Positions 43,737 through 52,914 of a stretch of DNA of 64,000 nucleotides are shown here, piece after piece. Both the position numbers and the translations under genes were made by a program. Positions within the stretch are counted from its first letter, which is position 1; each line of letters opens with the position of its first letter. Under the pieces are notes generated by a model. It was not told the origin of the DNA. It was given only the letters and a program-made list of their open reading frames with translations, and searched no databases. The stretch comes from Bacillus sp. M6-12 (GTDB lineage: Bacteria > Bacillota > Bacilli > Bacillales > DSM-1321): NCBI RefSeq assembly GCF_002860285.1, contig NZ_PGVF01000013.1, positions 62,001-126,000 on the forward strand. Direction: 5' to 3'.

Positions 43737-45133
43737 CCCCTGTTATTCAGCTTTTTAAGCCTCTCGAGCATCTGTTTCTTCTGCTCTTCCAGCTCTTGGC
43801 TGTCCTTTTTCCCTTTTCCTTCAGGTGCAGTATTCTGCTCGTTTTTCAGCCATTGGGGCACCTGTTCCGTCCGAATAGGCTTTTTACCCGATAGCTTATT
43901 TGTGCCTTTTCCATCTTGCCATTCCTGATATTGGCGGTGCTCTTTTTTAGCCAGCTCCATCGCCTGCTTGACCGTAACAATCTTTTTCCTCGCCCAGTGA
44001 CCGGCAATCTTTTCAACATATCCTTTTGAAAGCTTCATATCCGTTTTGATCATGACATACTCAATAAGCACGTTTATGACTCCAGGCGGAAGGTTCTGGT
44101 TCATCATAATATCTTCTATAATTTGAAGGTCGTTTTTTGAAGGCTCTGCCCCTCCTGAAACCTGAATGAGCCTTTGTCTTGGCGACACTGTTTCCAAGTG
44201 GCGGATCAGCTGCTCTTCTTTGGTCTTCGGCTCTCCTGTCTGGGTTAGGTAGTTCGCGGGCTGGACCCTGTCTGAAAGTGAAGGAAGGCTTTCATAATGT
44301 TCAATTTGATACCAATCTCTAGCGGCCTTCCGCAATTCCTCCAAATCAACTTCGTTCTCGCCATTAACTGCACGAAGAATTAAATTTTGCATCTGCAGGG
44401 CATCAATGCCATACAAAAACGCCAGCTTAGCAATCGTTTCCTTTACCTTAAGAGTAAATGCCTTTCGCGGTACAAGAGAGTTGTTAAGGCCGGAGAATAA
44501 TAAATCAAAATCAAAAAATGGCTCAAAGCCCGTTAGCTCGGCTCCGCCTGCTTTTCCAATAAACTCCTGTCCCGGATCAGGTGAAATATGGCTCTGCGCC
44601 TCATCTGTGACATATAAGGATTCCAAGTGTTCGGAAGAAAATACTTCAGGAAAAGCCTTCGTAACTTCACTGTACTCATTAGTCGAGATTGCCTCATCAC
44701 AAAAGAACTTTTTCAGACGTCCAAAATGCACCTTGCCGACTTTTTTGAACAGGTACACATTCAGCATTCCATCTGTGAAGAATTGTTCGGGGCTTAATGG
44801 GGGATGGAGCTCATAAATAAATTCAGTCTCATCATTATCCTTCTTTTTATAAACCTTCAGCAGCCCAAGGCCCTCCAGTTTTACCCGCGCATCATAAATC
44901 TCCTTGAGATTTATTGCCATCGTATTCATCAGTCCATAATGGAGAGAGGAATTCGACCACAGGCGGTTTTCTTCCAGCTCGCTCCATAATGTGATATATA
45001 AACTGATGCACACCGGCCCAATCAGCGGCTGGTAAAGCATCGTTAAAATCTTCCGGTCATAGTCATGTATCATTCCGGCTGCCGAAACGGTGTACCGGTC
45101 AACAGGAAGCAGTTCTTGCCAATGCTTTGTCAT
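43733..45133 (-). CDS. dnaB: Replication initiation and membrane attachment protein DnaB
   Basis: This 466-residue helicase co-loader is specific to Firmicutes and is not the E. coli DnaB helicase. It has an N-terminal winged-helix domain (ILTMLYQPLIGPVCISLYITLWSELE) and two DnaD-like domains: one in the middle (TIAKLAFLYGIDALQMQNLILRAVNGENEVDLEELRKAARDWYQIE) and one C-terminal (LPPGVINVLIEYVMIKTDMKLSKGYVEKIAGHWARKKI). Its tail is lysine- and glutamate-rich. It acts with DnaI and DnaD at oriC and restart sites. Confidence 0.95.
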   Translation of the reverse strand: MTKHWQELLPVDRYTVSAAGMIHDYDRKILTMLYQPLIGPVCISLYITLWSELEENRLWSNSSLHYGLMNTMAINLKEIYDARVKLEGLGLLKVYKKKDNDETEFIYELHPPLSPEQFFTDGMLNVYLFKKVGKVHFGRLKKFFCDEAISTNEYSEVTKAFPEVFSSEHLESLYVTDEAQSHISPDPGQEFIGKAGGAELTGFEPFFDFDLLFSGLNNSLVPRKAFTLKVKETIAKLAFLYGIDALQMQNLILRAVNGENEVDLEELRKAARDWYQIEHYESLPSLSDRVQPANYLTQTGEPKTKEEQLIRHLETVSPRQRLIQVSGGAEPSKNDLQIIEDIMMNQNLPPGVINVLIEYVMIKTDMKLSKGYVEKIAGHWARKKIVTVKQAMELAKKEHRQYQEWQDGKGTNKLSGKKPIRTEQVPQWLKNEQNTAPEGKGKKDSQELEEQKKQMLERLKKLNNRG

Positions 45134-45155
45134 TTAATATTCATACCTTTCTAAA

Positions 45156-45202
45156 GAAAAGCGGAAGCGCCTTAGGCGCTGGAGCTAGACATCTGTACTT
45201 AT
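45156..45202. repeat. Dispersed repeat, short form
   Basis: GAAAAGCGGAAGCGCC is joined nearly at once to GGCGCTGGAGCTAGACATCTGTACTT. It keeps both ends of the long form and lacks the centre. It lies between nrdR and dnaB. Confidence 0.8.
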
Positions 45203-45294
45203 GCTTTCTTATCTAGTAAGAAAAACGCCCAGAGGCTTGGACAGCGCAGAAGCGAAGTACCAAACACATTTTTTAAAAATTACCCTTATTAAAA

Positions 45295-45330
45295 GGTAAA
45301 AATGAGCTAAAACGAAAATCTTTTAGCCCA
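45295..45330 (-). terminator. Terminator of nrdR
   Basis: ATGGGCTAAAA pairs with TTTTAGCTCAT around an eight-base loop, and T-rich sequence follows on the minus strand. Confidence 0.75.
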
Positions 45331-45331
45331 T

Positions 45332-45790
45332 TTACCGTTCCTTATTAATCAAGTCTTTCAGCTCTTCGATAAAAACGTTGATGTCCTTAAATTGCCTGTA
45401 AACTGATGCGAAACGGACATATGCCACCTCGTCTATCCCAGCAAGCTTGTCCATCACCATTTCGCCGATACTTTCGCTCTTCACCTCGGATACACCTTGG
45501 TTCCGAAGCTCCTTTTCAACATAGGATGTAATTTCCTCCAGCTCTTTTAGCGGAACAGGACGCTTCTCACATGCCTTAATCAATCCGCGCAGAATCTTAT
45601 CCCTGCTGAATTCTTCCCGAGTGCCTTCTTTTTTCACAACAATCAGAGGGATTTCCTCCACTTTTTCAAATGTTGTGAACCGGTATTGGCATACCTCGCA
45701 TTCTCTCCGCCGTCTAATCGCCCGGCTTTCATCCACCGGACGGGAATCCAGAACCCGAGTACCATTATACTGACAGGACGGGCACTTCAT
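45332..45790 (-). CDS. nrdR: Ribonucleotide reductase repressor NrdR
   Basis: This 152-residue ATP/dATP-responsive repressor has a zinc ribbon ([20 protein letters not shown] with [12 protein letters not shown], residues 1-44) and an ATP-cone ([29 protein letters not shown], about 49-77). It binds NrdR boxes at nrd operons when dATP is high. The ATG at 45790 is eight bases from GGAG; a longer frame to 45826 has no conserved sequence. B. subtilis calls it YtcG, in the same place before dnaB. Confidence 0.96.
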   Translation of the reverse strand: MKCPSCQYNGTRVLDSRPVDESRAIRRRRECEVCQYRFTTFEKVEEIPLIVVKKEGTREEFSRDKILRGLIKACEKRPVPLKELEEITSYVEKELRNQGVSEVKSESIGEMVMDKLAGIDEVAYVRFASVYRQFKDINVFIEELKDLINKER

Positions 45791-45895
45791 ACAATCAGCT
45801 CCGATTTGGTTATTTTCCTCTCGCACGAGGACTTAATGATAATAATTCAATCTTATAAAAAAGAACCTTCCTGTACAAGTGGAAAATTGAAGCTA

Positions 45896-45982
45896 TTAGT
45901 TGAAAAGAAAGGCTGTAATTGATCCAGCAAAAGCAAATAATGCGAGGTTCCATTTAGGGATATCAGGAGTTTTTTCCTGCAC
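45896..45982 (-). CDS. 28-residue candidate membrane peptide
   Basis: A GTG at 45982 reads VQEKTPDIPKWNL then ALFAFAGSITAFLFN and stops at TAA. The C-terminal part is one hydrophobic helix. It overlaps the end of the 45963-46349 gene in another frame and has no good ribosome binding site, so it could be chance. A TTG one codon upstream is an alternative start. Confidence 0.25.
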   Translation of the reverse strand: MQEKTPDIPKWNLALFAFAGSITAFLFN

Positions 45983-46349
45983 CAATAAAAGTGAGCTTTT
46001 TATTCAGCTCTTCATATGCCTGAACTATGTACGTCCGTAAAGCCGGGTATACGCCTATTAAAGACCATTTTTCCGTAGAAGCATTAAAATCAATCGCGGT
46101 CTCAAAGGGCCTTACCGTGATAAAAGTCGCTACAAGGTATGAAAGAGGGGATGTTCTCGTTTCAACCAGCATTTCGCCATGCTCTTTCGAAATGGAGGTG
46201 ATGCTGAATTTCTGTTTATTGTTAAATACTTCCTCGAGTGCATTTAATATCTGCTCTGAATTAGCTTTATAGTAATGTGTTTTAAGCAGTTCGTCTGAAT
46301 GGTTTTCGCTTGTTTCACAATGTTGCTGGTATCTTGTTAGAACTCCCAT
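45963..46349 (-). CDS. Conserved hypothetical cytosolic protein
   Basis: This protein of about 128 residues begins MGVLTRYQQHCETSENHSDELLKTHYYKANSEQ and continues with NALEEVFNNKQKFSITSISKEHGEM, ATFITVRPFETAIDFN and a last amphipathic helix. It has no signal or membrane segment. I do not recognise a named domain; the pattern of beta strands and the TFITVRPFETAIDF stretch suggest a small alpha/beta fold. The start is uncertain: 46349 and 46355 are both near GAGG. It lies between nrdR and speD. Confidence 0.75.
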   Translation of the reverse strand: MGVLTRYQQHCETSENHSDELLKTHYYKANSEQILNALEEVFNNKQKFSITSISKEHGEMLVETRTSPLSYLVATFITVRPFETAIDFNASTEKWSLIGVYPALRTYIVQAYEELNKKLTFIGAGKNS

Positions 46350-46453
46350 TTCCATCAATCCTCGCCTGTTAATCAATTGTGCTTATATTATAACTTATTA
46401 ACGTTATAATCATGAAGCAATAACCATGAAGCAAATGGATCTGGTTCAGAAAT

Positions 46454-46484
46454 ATAAAAAAGAGGCGTATGCATACACCTCTTT
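46454..46484 (-). terminator. Terminator of speD
   Basis: AAAGAGG with a GTATGCATAC inner palindrome pairs with CCTCTTT, and six T follow on the minus strand. Confidence 0.85.
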
Positions 46485-46498
46485 GGTCTTTTCGGTTA

Positions 46499-46879
46499 TT
46501 AAAGTGCTTTAGCTTGTGACTGCTTGACCTGTACAGGACCCATTCCGCGCGGAAGTTCAATATTCTCGCGTGTCTGAGCATTCAGGGCTTCAGCAATATA
46601 GTCAGCAGCAATATTAGGGTTCAAGTCACCACAAGTGTATACATCAATGCTAGCATATCCATGTTCAGGAAAGCTGTGAATCGTCAGATGAGATTCAGAA
46701 ATGATTACCACGCCGCTTACTCCCTGAGGAGCAAATTTGTGGAACGCAACCTCGCGTACTTCCGCACCTGATTTCAATGCTGCGTCTACGAAGATCTGTT
46801 CAATTAAATTGATATCATTCAGCTTGTCAAAATCGCAACCCCAAAGTTCTGATATTACGTGTCTACCCATTGTTTCCAT
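46499..46879 (-). CDS. speD: S-adenosylmethionine decarboxylase proenzyme
   Basis: This 126-residue proenzyme makes decarboxylated AdoMet, the aminopropyl donor for spermidine. It self-cleaves at the Ser of [20 protein letters not shown], which becomes the pyruvoyl group of the alpha chain; the conserved His and Cys are also in this block. The start [22 protein letters not shown] has AAAGGGGG upstream; a TTG two codons earlier is too close to it. Length is as in B. subtilis. Confidence 0.96.
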   Translation of the reverse strand: METMGRHVISELWGCDFDKLNDINLIEQIFVDAALKSGAEVREVAFHKFAPQGVSGVVIISESHLTIHSFPEHGYASIDVYTCGDLNPNIAADYIAEALNAQTRENIELPRGMGPVQVKQSQAKAL

Positions 46880-46952
46880 GTTCAAGTTTCCCCCTTTAAC
46901 ATGATAAAGTTTTCAAATTCCTTTAAAACATTTAACGCAATAACTACCACGG

Positions 46953-46986
46953 GGGAAAGTTAGTCCGAAGAGGTCCTAACCCTTTA
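46953..46986 (-). other. Hairpin in the speD leader
   Basis: GTTAG (46959-46963) pairs with CTAAC (46976-46980), with inner CC/GG and outer AAAG/CTTT pairs. It is in the transcribed leader. No known riboswitch class was recognised. Confidence 0.4.
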
Positions 46987-47028
46987 AGTAGATATATGAA
47001 TCTCTTAATCAAGAAGTTCACGAATCAT

Positions 47029-47057
47029 AGTATACTTTGTATGTATTTTTTTTGCAA
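47029..47057 (-). promoter_or_regulatory. Sigma-A promoter of speD
   Basis: TTGCAA (47052-47057) and TATACT (47029-47034) are 17 bases apart. They give a leader of about 145 bases. Confidence 0.7.
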
Positions 47058-47146
47058 CATATCTTTTTTAAAAAATTTAGATGATTTTTTTACGCTTCAG
47101 AAAAGGGTTGTTATAAGGCCTTTTAGAAATATATTCGAAACCACAC

Positions 47147-47178
47147 TAAAAACCCTGCCGCATTAACGGACAGGGTCC
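47147..47178 (-). terminator. Terminator of gapB
   Basis: ACCCTG (with CG inside) pairs with CAGGGT, and five T follow on the minus strand. Confidence 0.8.
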
Positions 47179-47252
47179 ACGATTCTGAAAGCCTGTCAAA
47201 CAGATCAGCTTTCAAAATTTTTTAATATGATTCAATGAACGGTTAAAGCAAT

Positions 47253-48284
47253 TTAACCTACTTTTACTCCAAGAGATTGCTTCATTTCACGGGCAACAAG
47301 TGATACCAAATCAACAACACGGTTTGAGTATCCCCATTCATTGTCATACCAAGCCAGCACTTTTACTTTGCTCTCTCCGATTACCATGGTGGATAATCCA
47401 TCAATGATTGCTGAATGAGGGTTTGTATTAAAATCCACTGAAACAAGTGGTTCAGTTGTAAATTCTAAAATTCCATTTAGTGAACCTGCAGCTGCAGAAA
47501 CAAAGGCCTCATTAATATCTTCTACAGTAACATCTGTTTTAAGATCTACAACAAGATCTACAAGTGAAACATTTGGAGTTGGCACCCTTAAAGCCATCCC
47601 ATGGAGCTTGCCGTTCAGCTGCGGCAATACCAGGGATAAAGCCTTCGCAGCACCTGTAGTAGTAGGAATGATGCTTTGAGCACAAGCCCTTGCACGTCTA
47701 AGATCCTTATGAGGATTATCCAGGTTTTTCTGGTCATTCGTATATGAGTGAATAGTTGTCATTAAACCATTCTCAATCCCAAATTGTTCATCCAGCACCT
47801 TTACTACTGGAGCAAGGCAATTGGTTGTACAGGATGCATTGGAAATAACGGAATGCTTGGTGATGTCAAGTGCATCCTCGTTAACTCCCATCACAATGGT
47901 AACGTCTTCATTTTTGCCCGGAGCTGTTAAAATGACCTTTTTCGCACCTGCATCCAGATGGAGGGCGGCCTTTTCACGGGAGTTAAACTTTCCTGTTGCT
48001 TCAATAACGATATCAATGTCAAGTTCAGCCCATGGAAGCTGTTTAGGGTCGCGGTCGCTTAACAGCATTACACGATGTCCATTTACAATCAATGCTCCAT
48101 CTTCAGGCAATACTATTCCATCAAATTTTCCATGGATAGTATCATATTTTATTAAATGAGCTAAAGTTTCAGCAGGATAGCTTGCATTTATGGCAACGAT
48201 TTCAAGATTATCATCTAAAATTGCTTTGCGGAACACCATTCTACCGATTCTACCAAACCCGTTAATTGCTATACGTGCTTTCAT
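47253..48284 (-). CDS. gapB: NADP-type glyceraldehyde-3-phosphate dehydrogenase GapB
   Basis: This 343-residue enzyme is the gluconeogenic GapB. It has GFGRIGRMVFR (residues 8-18), catalytic Cys in NASCTTNCLAPV (near 152), and NEWGYSNRVVDL at the C-terminus. After the second strand it reads INASYPAETLAHL, without the Asp that glycolytic GapA uses to hold NAD, which is the known basis of NADP preference in GapB. In B. subtilis the gene is repressed in glycolytic conditions by CcpN. It sits between speD and coaE. Confidence 0.95.
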   Translation of the reverse strand: MKARIAINGFGRIGRMVFRKAILDDNLEIVAINASYPAETLAHLIKYDTIHGKFDGIVLPEDGALIVNGHRVMLLSDRDPKQLPWAELDIDIVIEATGKFNSREKAALHLDAGAKKVILTAPGKNEDVTIVMGVNEDALDITKHSVISNASCTTNCLAPVVKVLDEQFGIENGLMTTIHSYTNDQKNLDNPHKDLRRARACAQSIIPTTTGAAKALSLVLPQLNGKLHGMALRVPTPNVSLVDLVVDLKTDVTVEDINEAFVSAAAGSLNGILEFTTEPLVSVDFNTNPHSAIIDGLSTMVIGESKVKVLAWYDNEWGYSNRVVDLVSLVAREMKQSLGVKVG

Positions 48285-48513
48285 TTTTCGGCTCCTTTTT
48301 TTAATTAATGTTATACTTTATGTTTGTATTCTCGGAAATAGTATAACATATTAAGACACAATTGTGATGGTAAAAATGCGGAATTTTAAATGTTTTATTA
48401 TTCTGACTATTAAAGAACAGTTATTCTATTGGCAACCCTTTGTATGTCCTCTTTTTAATGATAAATGGCTCTTCTTATTGAAAACAACCGGCGTCGCTTT
48501 CGCCCCTTTTCCA

Positions 48514-48543
48514 TACAAAAAAAGCACCTGGTCCGGTGCTTTT
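48514..48543 (-). terminator. Terminator overlapping the coaE stop
   Basis: AAAGCACC pairs with GGTGCTTT around a six-base loop, and the minus strand ends in a T run. It ends the polA-mutM-coaE run. Confidence 0.88.
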
Positions 48544-49150
48544 ATTTGCTGATAACCTGCCATTTATTTAATATCTCGACAACTTGCTGCTTTGTTTCAT
48601 GGATTGTTCCATTATTATTTACAACCTCATCGGCCAGCTGTTTTTTATCTGCAAGCGGCATCTGGGAATTAATCCTGGCCCTCGCTTCAGATTCAGGAAG
48701 ATTATTTCTTTCAATCAGCCGCTGCAGCTGAACATCTTCATCTGTATAAATAAGCATCGTTTTAGCAACCATCTGTGTGAGCTTACTTTCAAATAGCAAT
48801 GGAATATCCAAAAATACAACACGTTCCCCTTTGGAAAATGCCTCTTCCTGCTGCTGGATCATATACTCTCTGACTGCGGGATGAACGATGCTGTTTAGGA
48901 TCAGCCGCTTTTCTTTGTCATGAAAAATTAGTGTTCCAAGCTTTTCCCGGTCAATGGAACCATCCTTTAGGAGAATGTGCTGACCAAAGGCCTCAGCAAT
49001 TTTTTGGTTTGCTTTCATCCCAGGTTCAACTACTTTCCTGGCTGCCAGATCCGCATCAATGACTATAAAGCCAAGCTCATCGCTGATGAATTTGCTTACT
49101 GTGCTTTTTCCGCTTGCAATTCCACCCGTAATTCCATATACAATGCCCAT
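48542..49150 (-). CDS. coaE: Dephospho-CoA kinase
   Basis: This 202-residue kinase does the last step of coenzyme A synthesis. It has the P-loop GITGGIASGKSTVSKF (about residues 6-21), the DADLAARKVVEPG lid motif, the HPAVREYM and VVFLDIPLLFES blocks and LIERNNLPESEARARI. The ATG at 49150 was preferred to the TTG two codons before, which is three bases from GAGG. In B. subtilis ytaF lies between mutM and this gene; here it is absent. Confidence 0.95.
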   Translation of the reverse strand: MGIVYGITGGIASGKSTVSKFISDELGFIVIDADLAARKVVEPGMKANQKIAEAFGQHILLKDGSIDREKLGTLIFHDKEKRLILNSIVHPAVREYMIQQQEEAFSKGERVVFLDIPLLFESKLTQMVAKTMLIYTDEDVQLQRLIERNNLPESEARARINSQMPLADKKQLADEVVNNNGTIHETKQQVVEILNKWQVISK

Positions 49151-49251
49151 TTTCAAATTGCCTCACTTACTATTAGTATAATGTTATAGGAAGAGTAAGC
49201 TTAAGCATGATCTAACCCCTGCTTAATATAAGAAGGAGCCAGCTCTCAGTC

Positions 49252-50088
49252 TCAACTCCCATTTACTGGCTGACACACAGGACAGATAGTAGTGCCTCTG
49301 CCTCCAACAACTAGCTTTTCCAAGGGTTTGCCACACCGTTTGCAGTTCTCCCCTTTTCTGCCATAAACAAGCAGCTCTAGCTGGAACATGCCAATCTGTC
49401 CCTGGGAATTAACATAAGAGCGAATTGTGCTTCCGCCCTTCTCAACTGCTTCTGATAAAGTAACAACTATTTCCCCATGCAGCCTCGCGATTTCAAGCTC
49501 AGTCAGTGTAGACGCAATCCGTTCCGGGTGAATCCCTGCGCGGAATAACGCCTCATCAACATATATATTGCCAATTCCAACTACAACCGTCTGATCGAGA
49601 AGAACAGGCTTAATTTTCCTGTTTGTTTTCTTCAGCTTTTCTTTGAGATGCTGGACAGTAAATTCATCAGAAAGGGGCTCAGGGCCGAGATGCTGGAGCG
49701 GAAGATTTATTAATTCCTCCCCTTTGGAAAACAAATGCATTGTACCGAATTTCCTGACATCCCGGTATCTCAGCTCAGTCCCATCCGTAAATGAAAAAAT
49801 AACATGGGTATGCTTATCATACTCTTCATCTTTTTTATACAGGCCGTACTTGCCTTCCATACGGAGATGGGAAACCATCGCATAGGAATCCAGATGGAAA
49901 ATTAAAAACTTGCCTCTCCTGCCTATTTCATGGATGGTCTGGCCCTTTAAGGCATCCTGAAACTGCTCTGCCTGCTCGGGCATCTTTATAATTTTCGGCC
50001 AGAAAACGGAGACTTCCCTGATCGTTTTGCCAGTGACCAGCTGTTCAAGTGTCCGCCTGACTGTTTCAACCTCTGGCAGCTCTGGCAT
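49252..50088 (-). CDS. mutM: Formamidopyrimidine-DNA glycosylase
   Basis: This 278-residue bifunctional glycosylase/lyase removes 8-oxoG and FapyG. It starts PELPEVETVRRTLEQ: Pro2 is the Schiff-base nucleophile and Glu3 the acid. The lysine in GRRGKFLIF, the helix-two-turn-helix in VVVGIGNIYVDEALFRAGIHPE and the C-terminal zinc finger (CKRCGKPLEKLV, CPVCQ) with its binding Arg are present. It follows polA by about 100 bases and is probably co-transcribed. Confidence 0.96.
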   Translation of the reverse strand: MPELPEVETVRRTLEQLVTGKTIREVSVFWPKIIKMPEQAEQFQDALKGQTIHEIGRRGKFLIFHLDSYAMVSHLRMEGKYGLYKKDEEYDKHTHVIFSFTDGTELRYRDVRKFGTMHLFSKGEELINLPLQHLGPEPLSDEFTVQHLKEKLKKTNRKIKPVLLDQTVVVGIGNIYVDEALFRAGIHPERIASTLTELEIARLHGEIVVTLSEAVEKGGSTIRSYVNSQGQIGMFQLELLVYGRKGENCKRCGKPLEKLVVGGRGTTICPVCQPVNGS

Positions 50089-50189
50089 ATTTTTCCCTCC
50101 TTTTATCGCAGCAAATAATATATTCCGGGCCTAAATTAGGATAGTAAAATAATATCTTAAAATAATTACAAAAAGTTTATGGAGCTTTT

Positions 50190-52823
50190 TTATTTTGCAT
50201 CAAACCAGGTCGGACCATAAGCATAGTCAACCTTAAGCGGTACCTTTAACTCCACAGCACGTTCCATTTCTTCCGGTACGATTTTCATTAGGATTTCTAA
50301 TTCTTCCTGAGGCGCCTCAAAGATTAATTCATCATGCACCTGAAGGAGCAGCTTGGCCTGCAGATTTTCTTCCTTCAAGCGTTCGCTCATGTTGATCATT
50401 GCCTGCTTGATGATATCAGCAGCACTGCCCTGTATCGGGGTATTCATCGCTGTCCGCTCCGCAAAGCTCCTAATATTGAAGTTTCGGCTCGTAATTTCAG
50501 GAATATACCGCCTTCTATGGAGCAAAGTCGTACTGTAGCCTTTTTGCTTTGCTTCCTGGATACTTTCCTTCATGTATTCCTGGACTCCAGGGAAACTCTT
50601 TAAATACTGATCAATGAATTCCCCAGCTTCCTTTCTGGTGATGCCAAGGCTTTGTGAGAGGCCGTAATCGCTTATCCCGTATACGATACCAAAGTTTACA
50701 GCTTTTGCATGCCGGCGCATATTGGATGTAACCTCTTCCTTTGAGACATGAAATACATCCATCGCTGTTTTTGTATGAATATCCATGCCGGCAAGGAAGG
50801 CTTCTATCAATCCCTCATCATTGGCTATATGGGCAAGTACCCGCAGCTCAATCTGGGAATAGTCCGCAGCGAATATGACCCAATCCTTCTCAGACGGTAT
50901 GAAGGCTTGTCTGATTTTCCTTCCTTCTTCAAGGCGGATTGGAATGTTTTGCAGGTTGGGATCTGTTGAGCTGAGTCTTCCTGTTTGGGTTAAGGCCTGA
51001 TTGAAACGGGTATGGACTTTATCTGTTTTCTTATCAACAACCTTAAGCAATCCCTCTATATAGGTAGACTGCAATTTCCCAAGCTGTCTGTAATGGAGGA
51101 TTTCCCGGACAATTTCATGCTTATTCTCCAGCTTTTCAAGTACATCTGCAGACGTGGAATAGCCAGTCTTTGTCTTTTTTACGGCTGGAAGCCCAAGTTT
51201 TTCGAATAAAATAACGCCGAGCTGCTTCGGTGAGTTTATATTAAAGCTCTCACCCGCGAGCCCATGTATTTTTTCCTCTATTGCCCTCAGCCTTTGAGTC
51301 AGTTCAGAACCCATTGCCTTTAGCCTTTTCACATCGACCCTAATTCCCTGAATTTCCATCTCCGCAAGAATGATGGCCAAAGGCATTTCAAGCTCAGTGA
51401 ACAGCCGGTACTGTTCATTTTCTTTAAGCTGGGCAATCATAGGCTCCTTCATTAAAAGTATAGCCTGAGCATTTCTCGCTAAGTGCTCGCTTAGAGCATT
51501 TTCCCCCGGAATTGAACGCTTTGCGCCTTTTCCGTAAAAAACTTCATCCTTTTGAAGCGGCATTCCTTTGTGCCACTTTGAAATGTCAGCAACATCCTCG
51601 ACCATTTCCCCAGGATTTAAGATATAAGAAGCTAACATAATGTCAAAATCAATTCCGGCCAGCGCAATTCCTTTTCTCCTTAGTGACACAATGGACCGCT
51701 TAGCATCATAAACTGCTTTTTTCTTCGTACTGTCCTCCGCCCATCGTTTAAATTCTGGAGAATCAGCCGCTTTATCTGCAGACAAATAAAAGTTTCCCTT
51801 ATCATTGGAGATACTTAACCCAATAATGTCAGCATGATTGTAATTATCTTCAAGTATTTCAATGTATAATGCATTTTCTTCGGCAAAAATCTCATCGGCC
51901 ACTTTGTCGATTATCTGGACTTCAATTGCTTCCTGGACAAGTTCATCCTTGGCTCCTGCAGTATCACCCATTTTCTCAAGCAGAGATTGAAAGCCCAGTT
52001 CTTTATACAAGGAGATTACTTTTCCGTTATCTTTTCCTTTATATTCTGTGTCCTCAAGCTTTACTTCAATTGGTGCTTCCCTGGTTATGGTGGCCAGCTC
52101 CTTGCTAAGCACAGCCAGGTCTTTATGCTCCTCAATTTTTTCCTTAAGCTTTTTCCCGGTTACTTCATTAACCGAATCCAAAAGGTTTTCAATTGTACCA
52201 AATTGATGCAGCAGCTTCAGAGCTGTTTTTTCGCCTATCCCCGGAATTCCGGGGATATTATCTGAGGCATCACCCATTAGACCTTTCATATCGATTATTT
52301 GATCTGGTCCGATGCCATACTTCTCCTGAATATGCTCAGGTGTGTATTCTTCAATATCGGTGATTCCTTTACGGGTTATTCCAACCGTAACAGCCGGAGA
52401 GGAGAGCTGCGTCAAATCCTTATCCCCTGAAATGACCTTCACTTCAAATCCATCCTTTTCAGCCTGAAGCGAAAGCGTTCCAATAATGTCATCGGCCTCA
52501 TAATTCGTCAGTTCATATCTGCAAATGTTGTACGAATCCAAAAGCTCGCGGATAAATGGAAACTGCTCTGACAGCTCGGGCGGCGTCTTCTGCCGTCCTC
52601 CTTTATATTCCTTGAAGGTTGAATGCCTGAATGTCGTTTTTCCTGCATCAAAAGCGACAAGCATATGTGTCGGTTTTTCTTCCTCCAATATTTTATTAAG
52701 CATCATTGCAAAACCATAAATGGAGTTTGTATGAACTCCTTTATCGCTATTTAAAAGAGGCAATGCAAAAAATGCGCGGTATGCAATGCTATTGCCATCT
52801 ATCAAAACAATCTTTTTAGTCAA
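50190..52823 (-). CDS. polA: DNA polymerase I
   Basis: This 877-residue polymerase has the 5'-3' flap nuclease (residues 1-290, LIDGNSIAYRAFFALP, EADDIIGTL, MGDASDNIPGIPGIGEKTA), a degenerate 3'-5' exonuclease domain (about 300-470) and the polymerase: motif A FAADYSQIELRVLAHIA, O helix MRRHAKAVNFGIVYGISDYG and motif C QVHDELIFE. The exonuclease DxE motif of E. coli reads YIEILED here, so proofreading is most likely lost, as in other Bacillus PolA. It fills Okazaki and repair gaps. Confidence 0.97.
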   Translation of the reverse strand: MTKKIVLIDGNSIAYRAFFALPLLNSDKGVHTNSIYGFAMMLNKILEEEKPTHMLVAFDAGKTTFRHSTFKEYKGGRQKTPPELSEQFPFIRELLDSYNICRYELTNYEADDIIGTLSLQAEKDGFEVKVISGDKDLTQLSSPAVTVGITRKGITDIEEYTPEHIQEKYGIGPDQIIDMKGLMGDASDNIPGIPGIGEKTALKLLHQFGTIENLLDSVNEVTGKKLKEKIEEHKDLAVLSKELATITREAPIEVKLEDTEYKGKDNGKVISLYKELGFQSLLEKMGDTAGAKDELVQEAIEVQIIDKVADEIFAEENALYIEILEDNYNHADIIGLSISNDKGNFYLSADKAADSPEFKRWAEDSTKKKAVYDAKRSIVSLRRKGIALAGIDFDIMLASYILNPGEMVEDVADISKWHKGMPLQKDEVFYGKGAKRSIPGENALSEHLARNAQAILLMKEPMIAQLKENEQYRLFTELEMPLAIILAEMEIQGIRVDVKRLKAMGSELTQRLRAIEEKIHGLAGESFNINSPKQLGVILFEKLGLPAVKKTKTGYSTSADVLEKLENKHEIVREILHYRQLGKLQSTYIEGLLKVVDKKTDKVHTRFNQALTQTGRLSSTDPNLQNIPIRLEEGRKIRQAFIPSEKDWVIFAADYSQIELRVLAHIANDEGLIEAFLAGMDIHTKTAMDVFHVSKEEVTSNMRRHAKAVNFGIVYGISDYGLSQSLGITRKEAGEFIDQYLKSFPGVQEYMKESIQEAKQKGYSTTLLHRRRYIPEITSRNFNIRSFAERTAMNTPIQGSAADIIKQAMINMSERLKEENLQAKLLLQVHDELIFEAPQEELEILMKIVPEEMERAVELKVPLKVDYAYGPTWFDAK

Positions 52824-52841
52824 ATGAATACCTCCCTATAA

Positions 52842-52907
52842 AAACAAAAACCGTTATTATCCTTCCTCCATTCTACCATGAGAATATTAGGAAAGAAAAA
52901 TAACGGC
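52842..52907 (-). terminator. Terminator of hflKC
   Basis: CCGTTAT (52851-52857) pairs with ATAACGG (52900-52906) over a 42-base loop, and the minus strand continues TTTTTGTTTT. The long loop makes it less typical. Confidence 0.55.
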
Positions 52908-52914
52908 ATCCCTA

